The notes beneath the pieces were generated by a model. It was given only the letters and a program-made list of their open reading frames with translations. It was not told where the DNA came from and did not search any database. This document shows, piece by piece, positions 27,201 to 35,465 of a stretch of DNA of 64,000 bases; the first letter of the stretch is position 1, and every line of letters begins with the position of its first letter. The position numbers and the translations under genes are program-made. Source of the DNA: Sycon ciliatum (taxonomy: Eukaryota; Porifera; Calcarea; Leucosolenida; Sycettidae); contig NC_088651.1 of NCBI RefSeq assembly GCF_964019385.1, positions 7,609,329-7,673,328 of the forward strand, read 5' to 3'.

Positions 27201-29534
27201 AGCTGGGTCATGTTATAGAGAGGTACGTTGAAATTGAAAGGTCAGTACAAATGGTCAAAATCCGACATTTTCTCACCTTTCTGCCCGTTCGTAGCTCAGA
27301 AAATGACAATGACTATCCTCATCTCGTTGTGTAGCTGGACATAGACAAGAGCACCAAGAAAGAGACCCATATTTCTCTAAAGAACTCGCCCAGGGCTGCT
27401 GAAAGCTGAAAAAGAACCTATCTAGAAGTTTGGGGATTTTTACCCGTGAATCTTCACGTTGCGACTAAACTATTCACAGCAGTGCAAAATTTTCTGGGTC
27501 ACTGAATGCGGGTGCCAGCGCCCTACAAGCAAACCAAAAATGAAACCAATGCGACCACTGAAATTACAGCTAGGTCATGTTATAGAGAGGTACGTTGAAA
27601 TTGAAAGGTCAGCACAAATGGTCAAAATCCGACATTTTCTCATCTTTCTGCCCGTTCGCAGCTCAGAAAATGACAATGCCATCCTCATCTCGTTGTGTAG
27701 CTGGACATAGAAAATAGCACCATGAAAAAGAGCCACATTTCTCTAAAGAACTCACCCAGGGCTGCTGAAAGCTGAAAAAGAACCTATCTAGAAGTTTGGG
27801 GCTTTTTACCCGTGAATCTTCACTTTGCGACTAAACTATTCACAGCAGTGCCAAATTTTCTGGGTCACTGATTGCGGGTGCCAGCGCCCTACAAGCAAAC
27901 CAAAAATGAAACCAATGCGACCACTGAAATTACAGCTGGGTCATGTTATAGAGAGGTACGTTGAAATGGAAAGGTCAGTACAAATGGTCAAAATCCGACA
28001 TTTTCTCACCTTTCTGCCCGTTCGTAGCTCAGAAAATGACAATGACCATCCTCATCTCGTTGTGTAGCTGGACATAGACAAGAGCACCAAGAAAGAGACC
28101 CACATTTCTCTAAAGAACTCGCCCAGGGCTGCTGAAAGCTGAAAAAGAACCTATCTAGAAGTTTGGGGATTTTTAGCCGTGAATCTTCACTTTGCGACTA
28201 AACTATTCACAGCAGTGCCAAATTTTCTGGGTCACTGAAGGCGGGTGCCAGCGCCCTACAAACAAACCAAAAATGAAACCAATGCGATCACTGACATTAC
28301 AGCTGGGTCATGTTATAGAGAGGTACGTTGAAATTGAAAGGTCAGCACAAATGGTCAAAATCCGACATTTTCTCACCTTTCTGCCCGTTCGCAGCTCAGA
28401 AAATGACAATGACCATCCTCATCTCGTTGTGTAGCTGAAAATAGACAAGAGCACCAAGAAAGAGACCCACATTTCTCTAAAGAACTCGCCCAGGGCTGCT
28501 GAAAGCTGAAAAAGAACCTATCTAGAAGTTTGGGGATTTTTACCCGTGAATCTTCACTTTGCGACTAAACTATTCACAGCAGTGCCAAATTTTCTGGGTC
28601 ACTGAATGCGGGTGCCAGCGCCCTACAAGCAAACCAAAAATGAAACCAATGCGACCACTGAAATTACAGCTAGGTCATGTTATACAGAGGTACGTTGAAA
28701 TTGAAAGGTCAGCACAAATGGTCAAAATCCGACATTTTCTCACCTTTCTGCCCATTCGCAGCTCAGAAAATGACAATGCCATCCTCATCTCGTTGTGTAG
28801 CTGGACATAGAAAATAGCACCATGAAAAAAAGCCACATTTCTCTAAAGAACTCACCCAGGGCTGCTGAAAGCTGAAAAAGAACCTATCTAGAAGTTTGGG
28901 GCTTTTTACCCGTGAATCTTCACTTTGCGACTAAACTATTCACAGCAGCGCCAAATTTTCTGCGTCAATGAATGCGGGTGCCAGCGCCCTAAAAGCAAAC
29001 CAAAAATCAAACCAATGCGACCATTGACATTACAGCTGGGTCATGTTATAGAGAGGTACGTTGAAATTGAAAGGTCAGTACAAATGGTCAAAATCCGACA
29101 TTTTCTCACCTTTCTGCCCGTTCGCAGCTCAGAAAATGACAATGACCATCATCATCTCGTTGTGTCGCTGGACATAGAAAATAGCACCATGAAAAAGAGC
29201 CACATTTCTCTAAAGAACTCACCCAGGGCTGCTGAAAGCTGAAAAAGAACCTATCTAGAAGTTTGGGGCTTTTACCCGTGAATTTTCACTTTGCGACTAA
29301 ACTATTCACAGCAGTGCCAAATTTTCTGGATCACTGAATGCGGGTGCCAGCGCCCTACAAGCAAACCAAAAATCAAATCAACTATCAGGTCTATAATCTA
29401 TTTATCGTATACCAGGTATACTCCGCGCAAGGTTTCTCTTCATATGCAACATATCCTTTTAATTTTAGTATAATATGACCTATACCACATTGTACGGCTT
29501 TGCAGGATCAAGGCGATTGTTTACACTAGGTTCA

Positions 29535-29605
29535 GCATCGGTAGCACAATGGCTGGGTTGCAGGGAAGAGTGCCTGACATTCACATGGTCGTGGGTTGAA
29601 TCCCC
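29535..29605 (+). repeat. tRNA-like sequence, possible SINE head with A and B boxes
   Basis: The sequence gtagcacaatggctggg resembles a pol III A box (TRGCNNANNGG). About 45 bases downstream, gggttgaatcccc differs from the common tRNA B box GGTTCAATCCC by one base. The three innermost T-stem pairs can form (ggg/ccc), but I cannot fold a complete acceptor stem or a clean anticodon arm. It is therefore more likely a tRNA-derived SINE head or a decayed tRNA than a working tRNA gene. Confidence 0.4.
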
Positions 29606-29723
29606 TCTTGTGTACATCTGCTTTGTTGAAAATTTTCTTTTTCTAAGTTGGAGAGACACTGTATGTGTCCAAGAGGTTCTAAGCAGTCAACTATTAACAG
29701 TCTAGTATAACTGCGTATTTGAC

Positions 29724-29792
29724 TAAGCAGTCCAATATGCCATATACCGGTATTTGAATAAGCAGTCCAATACGCGATATACCGGTATTTGA
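29724..29792 (+). repeat. 35-bp tandem duplication
   Basis: The block taagcagtccaatatgcc...ataccggtatttga occurs twice in a row, with two differences (atgcc against acgcg). Each copy contains the palindromic ataccggtat core. Confidence 0.9.
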
Positions 29793-29907
29793 CCGCTTAG
29801 GTATCAGGGAAATCAGTGGGGTCAAATCCTAAGAACGCGATAATGATTCCTATGTATATACAATGTGTAATAGAATTATTGATGTTAGCGGCATGCCCAG
29901 TGCTGCT

Positions 29908-30330
29908 GTACTTGAACGGCTATTCTTCCACCTCCCATTTCTCCCAAGTCCGAGTCGATAAGGAGCAGACGGGAAATATCTCTCTCACCTTGAACGTTTG
30001 TGGCAGTGTAACGTAGAAATAATTGTCAGCTGCTGCATTCCCTTCGTAGCTAAGCTATTTACGGACCATGTGCGCCACTTGCTACAAACTGCTACAAACT
30101 ATCCTGCTCTGACAATATCGTTCTATTCCCATAGAAGTTAGATTCAGAGGCAAATAGTAAGATTATGCAAATATTCTAACTTGCGTTACGGGGACAACAC
30201 GTGTTGTGTAGATACACAGGATGATCTAGTCTGGTTGGAGATAGGACACACAACGACAATTATAGTGATTGCAGGCATCGCCTCTACTCCTTCCTCCACA
30301 GTCAGTCTGTGAGAGATTTCTGCATCTACA
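29908..30330 (+). repeat. Diverged duplicate segment, copy A (partner at 47606-48036)
   Basis: Co-linear blocks shared with 47606-48036 include acggctatt, ctcccaagtcc, ctgctgcat-cccttc, ttacggac, gaggcaaatagtaagatt, gtgcaaat/atgcaaat, atagtctggt/tagtctggt, cacaacgaca, gcctctactcc and gtgagagatt. They are in the same order and orientation, with small indels between. No open frame is conserved between the copies. It could be an interspersed repeat, a duplicated regulatory region or a remnant of a segmental duplication. Confidence 0.8.
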
Positions 30331-30740
30331 GAAATACGGACGATCTGCATAATTATCCTGACTGTACGGTAGACTGTCTGTGTAGTGTAGGCTAGCTAGC
30401 TGTGCAACGCGGGAATACCATCATCATGATCTTGCATGATGCAGCTGCACGGGAAGGGTTTGCGCGCCAGTGTGTTTCCTTGCTGCCACTGACTCTGTAC
30501 TGTGAGTGCTGCGAGGTCAGTGCGCGTGGCCAGATCATGTAGATCTACAGACAGTAGATGTGGATCTTCTCCAGGCATTGGTAGTTCTACTCGCAGCGCT
30601 ATCTAGTGTAGATCACAGCCTCTTTTACGGGCAAAATAAACACAATGAATATTTTTTCCTAAGTGTTCCAAAAACTTCAACTCAAAGTTCTAGAAAGAAA
30701 AAAGAAGGAAAAACACGCAAAAAACAGCATAATAATGTAT

Positions 30741-30760
30741 ACCTACTTAGCTAAGTAGGT
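30741..30760. repeat. 20-bp perfect palindrome
   Basis: The arms acctacttag and ctaagtaggt are exact reverse complements with no spacer. It lies three bases from a second, longer palindrome. Confidence 0.95.
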
Positions 30761-30763
30761 TAC

Positions 30764-30799
30764 TTGCTGCTGTTTACCTAATTAGGTAAACAGCAGCAA
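30764..30799. repeat. 36-bp perfect palindrome
   Basis: Two 18-base arms (ttgctgctgtttacctaa and its exact complement) meet with no spacer. Perfect spacerless palindromes of this size are rare by chance. This may be the collapsed tip pair of a mobile element or a cruciform-forming site. Confidence 0.95.
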
Positions 30800-30847
30800 A
30801 TAACAACTTCAAGTCAATATTCCAGTCAATGTTACCGTTCATGCACG

Positions 30848-31105
30848 CTAAGCCGGTACCCGGGCCTCTACCACTGCCAGCGCAGCAGAGGTACCACCCA
30901 CAGCCAAGGCAGACTGACTAGAGAGCCTTCTGCACCCTCGGAGGCACATGATGCAGGACCGCAAGAGGGAAAAAGCGATCCTGCACCTGATGAAAGCCAT
31001 CACATGAGAGTACTGCTCCCCTCTTTCCGCCGCCAACAGAGAGGCCACTCGTTTGTAGAGGGCCGTTGCTGCCCATGGCATCCGGTAGACAACTGAGTTC
31101 TGCAA
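30848..31105 (-). pseudogene. Possible C-terminal coding remnant of a repetitive element
   Basis: The minus-strand frame of 85 residues includes RCRIAFSLLRS followed by an IMCLRGCR segment. From memory, a similar (L/I)RCRLSF.LLRS...C(I/L)RG.R pattern recurs at the C-terminus of proteins encoded by repetitive elements in invertebrate genomes; this is an unchecked recollection. Upstream, toward 31335, the frame is lost and nothing recognisable continues. The frame could equally be a chance opening in GC-rich DNA. Confidence 0.3.
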
Positions 31106-31384
31106 AGACCGGAAGTGAGTTTGGCCACCATAATAGATCTACCACTGACAGGTAACAAGTCATGTACGTCCATTTTACCATGACATTGTTTTACTATCGG
31201 TGATCTCCTGCAGGCTTCCGCAGTGCAGTGATCGCCGTCGCCAGTGGCAATGGCAATGGTGACCTGGTGACCAGTGGTGACTGGGTATGGGGTTTGACCT
31301 GCAGTGAAGCACTGAAGCAGTGAAGGAAAGACCAACGAGCGCAGCTAGCTATGCATGAATCCAGTACAGTGTCAGCACATTGGA

Positions 31385-31560
31385 GGGGGGGGGGGGGTTG
31401 CAGCGTGCAGCTAGCTGCTGGTCCAGTAACACCTGAGATAGCATAGCCCAGGCTACGTGTGTGCCTAGCGAAAGCCTGCGGAATGCCATGTAGCGATTGT
31501 AGCACTCTGTGCATGTGGTGATACGACCCAGCAGGTGCACAGATGCCCCCCCCCCCCCCC
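31385..31560. repeat. Oppositely oriented G13 and C15 homopolymers 148 bp apart
   Basis: A run of 13 G at 31385-31397 and a run of 15 C at 31546-31560 on the same strand can pair with each other, enclosing a loop of about 150 bases. The lengths may be affected by sequencing error. Confidence 0.8.
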
Positions 31561-31830
31561 AAGCAAACACGCTTCCTCCACTTGGCGCTTCCAGTGCAGT
31601 GTGAGTCATTAATTTGTATAGTCTTCACTCAGCAACCTACCAAGTCACATGCACATGCATGTGTGGATGGATGCACGCACGCACCCAAGAATGTGCACAC
31701 ACATACACACAAACACACACGCACCATTGGACCATTTGACGCCCATCGCCGGAGGCGATGATAGCGATGCTACAGCAGAAGCCAGAGCAGCTTGTGCTGG
31801 GATTGCACCATTCAACAGCTTGCAGGGCTG

Positions 31831-31832
31831 CA

Positions 31833-31878
<46 letters not shown>

Positions 31879-31902
31879 GACACACACACACACACACACA
31901 CA
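31831..31902 (+). repeat. (CA)n microsatellite
   Basis: Mainly CA dinucleotides with a few interruptions (cata, cagacaga). A shorter, impure CA-rich stretch precedes it at about 31691-31723. Confidence 0.97.
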
Positions 31903-32726
31903 AAAGTCAAGGATAAGAAAGGTGAATCCACTCTAACACACAGGTAATCAGTGAACTATGTGGATGTTTACTCCTATGGCTCCTCTCATCACAGCCATGC
32001 AGCATAAGCGGAACTCGGGACTCAGCATCCAGCATTAATGTGGGGATGCAAACAATAATGATAATACGAATGAACAGTGTACGGAAGTCTAAGCCAATGC
32101 CAAAATGTGAGTGTGTGAGATATTAAGACTTAGTTAGATTAATGTAGTACTGAATTTCTCTCCAAACTGGCAGCATGCTGAATACCTCATCTAAAATCGA
32201 CCTACACGTATTTAATGAAGGGAATGAAAAGGAGAAGGTGAAAAAAATAGCACGGATATGATACATGTACTCAGTCGGGACAAACTGTGTTCTCACAAAT
32301 AGCCAGGCTTGAATCTAAGAATGATGAATATTTTAATTGTTATCAAGACAGAAATTAGTGAACGTTTGTGTCACTCCCTGCATGGGACAAACACGTTCAT
32401 TTTTCTTAACACTGTGCTGGAAATCAAGAGCAGAATTGAAGATAACTCGCATGCAATATCAAGTCAAGTTCCAATTGCATTGAATCAATACTGACATACT
32501 ATATTCTCAGTTCCTGACCAGCATGTGCGGATACCACACACACTGAGATCACTCACCATGATATGGGATTGTGTTGTATACAATACTATACACACATCCA
32601 TGACATCACTATCACTTCCCGGGATATCTTGTGATGTCACGGAGAGTGGCAAGGTCATGACTACTAGCAGTACATGTATATCATTTGCATATCTTCATAT
32701 ATCTTCTCACTTGAGTGTAATGGTAT

Positions 32727-34421
32727 GCAGCTCAGAAACAGACAATGACCCGCCTCATCTCGTTGTATAGCTGGACATAGGCAAGCGCACCAGGAAAAAG
32801 AGCCGCATTTCTCTAAAGCACTCGCCCAGGGCTGCTGAAAGCTGAAAAACATGAATCTTCACTTTGCGACTAAACTATTCACAGCAGTGCCAAATTTTCT
32901 AGGTCACTGAATGTGAGTGCCAGCGCCCTACAAGCAAACCAAAAATCAAATCAATACGACCACTGACATTACAGCTGGGTCATGTTATAGAGAGGTACGT
33001 TGAAATTGAAATTGAAAGGTGAGCACAAATGGTCAAAATCTGACACTTTCTCACCTTTCTGCCGGGTCGCAGCTCAGAAACTGACAAGGACTATCCTCAC
33101 CCCGTTGTATAGCTGGAGATAGACAAGTGCACAAAGAAAAAGAGCCACATTTCTCTAAAGAACTCGCCCAGGGCTGCTGAAAGCGGAAAATTAACCTGAA
33201 TGTGGGTGATGGCGCCCTACAAGCAAACCAAAAATCAAATCAATGCGATGGGGAAAAAAATTACAGCTGGGTCATGTTATAGAGAGCTACATACTACATT
33301 GAAAGTGACACGTGGGCACAAATGGTCAAAAAGTGACAATTTCTCACCTTTCTGCCCGTTCGAAACTCAAGAACTGACCATCACCACCCTGATCTTGTCG
33401 TATAGCTGGACATAGGGAAGTGCACCAAGAAAAAATACTACATTTCAATAAACAACTCGGCCAGGGCTGCTGAATGTTGCAAATAACCTATGTCCCAGTT
33501 TTGGGCCTTTTTGCCAGTGATTCTTCACTTTGCGACTAAATTATTCACAGCAGTGCCACATTTTCGGCGTCACTGAATGCGGGTGCCAGCGGCCCACCAG
33601 CAAACCAAAAATCAAATCAATGCGACCACTCATATTACAGCTGGGTCATGTTATAGAGAGGTACGTTGAAAGTGACACGTGGGCGCAAATGGTCAAAAGG
33701 CGACAATTTCTCACCTTTCTGCCCGTTCGAAGCTCAAGAACTGACTATCGCCACCCTGATCTTGTTGTATAGCTGGACATAGGGAAGTGCACCAAGAAAA
33801 AATTCCACATTTCAATAAAAAAAACTCGCTCAGGGCTGCTGAATGCTGAAAATATACTATTTCAAAGTTATGGGCCCTTTAGCCCGTGATTCTTCATTTT
33901 GTGACGTAACTATTCACAGCAGTGCCAAATTTCCGACGTCCATGAATGCGGGTGCCAGCGGCCTATTAGCAAACCAAAAATCAAATCGATGCGACCACTG
34001 AAATTACAGCTGGGTCGTGTTATACAGAGGTACGTTGAAAGTGACACGTGGGCACAAATGGTCAAAAAGCGACAATATCTCACCTTTCTGCCCGTTCGAA
34101 GCTCAAGAACTGACCATCGCCACACTGATCTTGTTGCATAGCTGGACATAGGGAAGTGCACCAAGAAAAATTTCCACATTTCAATAAACACTTCGCCCAG
34201 GGATGCTCAAAGCTGAAATCAACCTATCTCGAAGGTTTGGGCTTTTTTGCTCGTGATTCTTCACTTTGCGACTAAACTATTCACAGCAGTGCCAAATTTT
34301 AGGTGTCAATGAATGCGGGTGCCAGCGGCCTACAAGCAAACCAAAAATCGAATCAATGCGACCACTCACATCACAGCTGGGTCATGTTATAGAGAGGTAC
34401 GTTGGAAGTGACACGTGGGCA
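32727..34421 (+). repeat. Diverged outlying copies of the 367-bp satellite
   Basis: Four to five units of the same satellite, in the same orientation, separated from the main array by 3.3 kb. They share derived changes not seen in the main array: a gtgacacgtgggcacaaatgg block replaces gaaaggtcagcacaaatgg, gcgacaatttctcacc replaces ccgacattttctcacc, and aactgaccatcgccac is a further change. Later units are still phased at about 367 bp (33530, 33899, 34266). The first unit starts in mid-unit and the last breaks off after gtgggcac near 34421. Confidence 0.93.
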
Positions 34422-34525
34422 CGATTTAAAACAACGATCACAGGTAGCGCAGTGCTGGTTGCACCACGGATGACTGGTGATTGGTATGCGCTGGGGTGTG
34501 GGCGGTGATGCCGTGGCGGTTGTCG

Positions 34526-34588
34526 TGCACTTGTGCACAGCAAGTCCACAGGCACTTCGGAACCACCGAAGGCAGGCATGGCATTGAC
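34526..34588 (-). pseudogene. C2H2-like zinc-finger coding remnant
   Basis: The minus strand reads CHACLRWFRSACGLAVHKC, close to the C-x2-C...F...GL-x2-H pattern of zinc-finger motifs encoded in several invertebrate retroelements and nuclear proteins. The frame is open from 34826 to 34371 but crosses the CA microsatellite and the satellite junction, so it is not a functional gene. It may be a mobile-element fragment. Confidence is low because only one short motif supports it. Confidence 0.3.
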
Positions 34589-34643
34589 GTGCGTTCGGCT
34601 GTTCCGCTACAGGCAGCTGGCGATCAGCAGAACATTTGTGTCG

Positions 34644-34645
<2 letters not shown>

Positions 34646-34694
<49 letters not shown>
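34646..34694 (+). repeat. (CA)n microsatellite
   Basis: An uninterrupted CA dinucleotide run of about 24 copies between tcgtt and gtgcatag. Confidence 0.98.
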
Positions 34695-34698
<4 letters not shown>

Positions 34699-34702
34699 AT
34701 AG

Positions 34703-34805
34703 ACACTGCCGGAGCAGAATCTACCAGAGACGTGTCAACTGCCGGAGCAGGATCTTGGCAGAGCCAAAAGAGTCTGAGACTTGCCAACTGCCGGAGCAGG
34801 ATCAG
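34703..34805 (+). repeat. Three-copy minisatellite with an actgccggagcag core
   Basis: The block actgccggagcag(g/a)atc occurs three times (about 34706, 34739 and 34787), separated by unequal spacers of about 33 and 48 bp. Confidence 0.85.
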
Positions 34806-34940
34806 ACAAGAATGATCCACACACAATACGGATAGAAATTTATAGCGACGCGAGCTCTAGCAAGTCACCATCTACAGCCAGCATAGCACTGGCCGGATTT
34901 TTTTGGCGACGACTGTAGCTTGACCATGATTTTTATTCAG

Positions 34941-35437
34941 TGTTCCGTCGCATTTCATATATTGCTAAACTATCTGGTTTCTGTGTGTGAGCCGACAATA
35001 GGCGGTTGTGCGATGACAGTCTGGTTCTTTTCATTACCTTCGTAATCTGTGTCACGCTCACTTGGTTGCGGTTTCATTCATGTCTGTCATGCTAGTGTTA
35101 GTAGCCGCTGAACTAGTATCGTACGCTGCACATATCTAGAGTGCAAGAGTTCATAGTGCGTACGGGATCTTTCCATGCCTGCTGCTTTGGCTTCCTTTGT
35201 TTCGCTGCTTTTCAGGATATGTTCTGTGCATAAATTAGCTGGTTTTAGTTGATAGTGCTTTAGTGTGTGTGTAAGGATTTGTAGAGAACAGGAGCTGTTG
35301 TTGTATCGTCTTGCAAGAACGTTGTAAGACAGATCAAGCCCCACAGTTTGTGTGATGATTCGAGTGTATGAGTACTCGAGTGCATGAATATACAGTCTTC
35401 GAAGGGTTCGTGTGCGTGTGAGTAGAAAATACGAACA
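34941..35437 (+). repeat. 5' LTR of the BEL/Pao element
   Basis: 497 bp, beginning TGTTCCGTCG and ending TACGAACA, so it has the TG...CA ends usual for LTRs. It matches the split 3' LTR throughout except for two substitutions and one 8-bp indel. Confidence 0.96.
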
Positions 35438-35441
35438 TATC

Positions 35442-35460
35442 TGGTCCTTCGAGCCGGATC
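35442..35460 (+). other. Primer-binding site, complementary to the tRNA-Tyr 3' end
   Basis: Four bases after the LTR the sequence reads TGGTCCTTCGAGCCGGA. This is the complement of the 3' end of animal tRNA-Tyr (…CCGGCTCGAAGGACCA) as I recall it for vertebrates. The 17-base match including CCA makes this a confident primer assignment. The start codon at 35466 lies just downstream. Confidence 0.88.
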
Positions 35461-35465
35461 GTGGC

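Larger units (their letters stand above)
2016..29380 (+). repeat. Main array of the 367-bp satellite (about 74 tandem units)
   Basis: The same unit recurs head to tail at a spacing of 367 bp. The phase marker tgcgactaaactattcac, for example, is found at 2370, 2737, 4568, 4935 and 5302, and on to 29291. A unit includes the boxes gtgccagcgccctacaagc, ttatagagaggtacgttg, cgacattttctcacctttc, gttgtgtagctggacatag and ggggctttttacccgtg. Two variant types of the 3' third mix along the array: gacaagagcaccaagaaaaag and gaaaatagcaccatgaaaaag. Each unit holds an open frame of 80-105 codons on the plus strand, but it opens at TTG rather than ATG, it is closed by stops in most copies, and 367 is not a multiple of three, so I treat these frames as incidental. 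The array ends inside a unit near 29380. No CENP-B-box-like match was seen in the unit by eye. Confidence 0.97.
29381..32726. other. Low-copy spacer between array and diverged satellite copies; no host gene seen
   Basis: The satellite stops at aatcaaatca and resumes near gcagctcagaaacagac. The 3.3 kb between holds a tRNA-like sequence, a 35-bp tandem duplication, a segment duplicated again at 47606, two perfect palindromes, one transposon-like coding remnant, G and C homopolymers and CA microsatellites; these are listed separately. All open frames are short and most cover low-complexity DNA. The remaining stretch, about 31910-32720, is A/T-rich and shows nothing I can name. Confidence 0.7.
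34422..34935. other. Spacer between diverged satellite and the BEL/Pao element
   Basis: About 500 bp of non-satellite DNA holding a zinc-finger-like remnant (minus strand), a CA microsatellite and a three-copy minisatellite. No complete gene is visible. It was continuous with 47563 onward before the BEL element inserted. Confidence 0.7.

Noticed and set aside
2370..29242. Dozens of plus-strand frames of 80-105 codons, one per 367-bp unit, with similar peptide sequences
   Set aside because: They open at TTG, follow the DNA repeat exactly, are broken by stops in many copies, and the period (367) is not a multiple of three. Similarity is explained by the satellite itself, not by selection on protein.
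2016..29380. CENP-B box in the 367-bp satellite
   Set aside because: No match to TTCGNNNNANNCGGG on either strand of the consensus unit on reading by eye; a motif scan of all units would settle it.
29535..29605. Functional tRNA gene
   Set aside because: The B box has a mismatch and acceptor and anticodon stems do not close; kept only as a tRNA-like repeat.
31637..31936. Frames rich in alternating Cys-Val or His-Thr residues
   Set aside because: Direct translation of CA/TG microsatellites.
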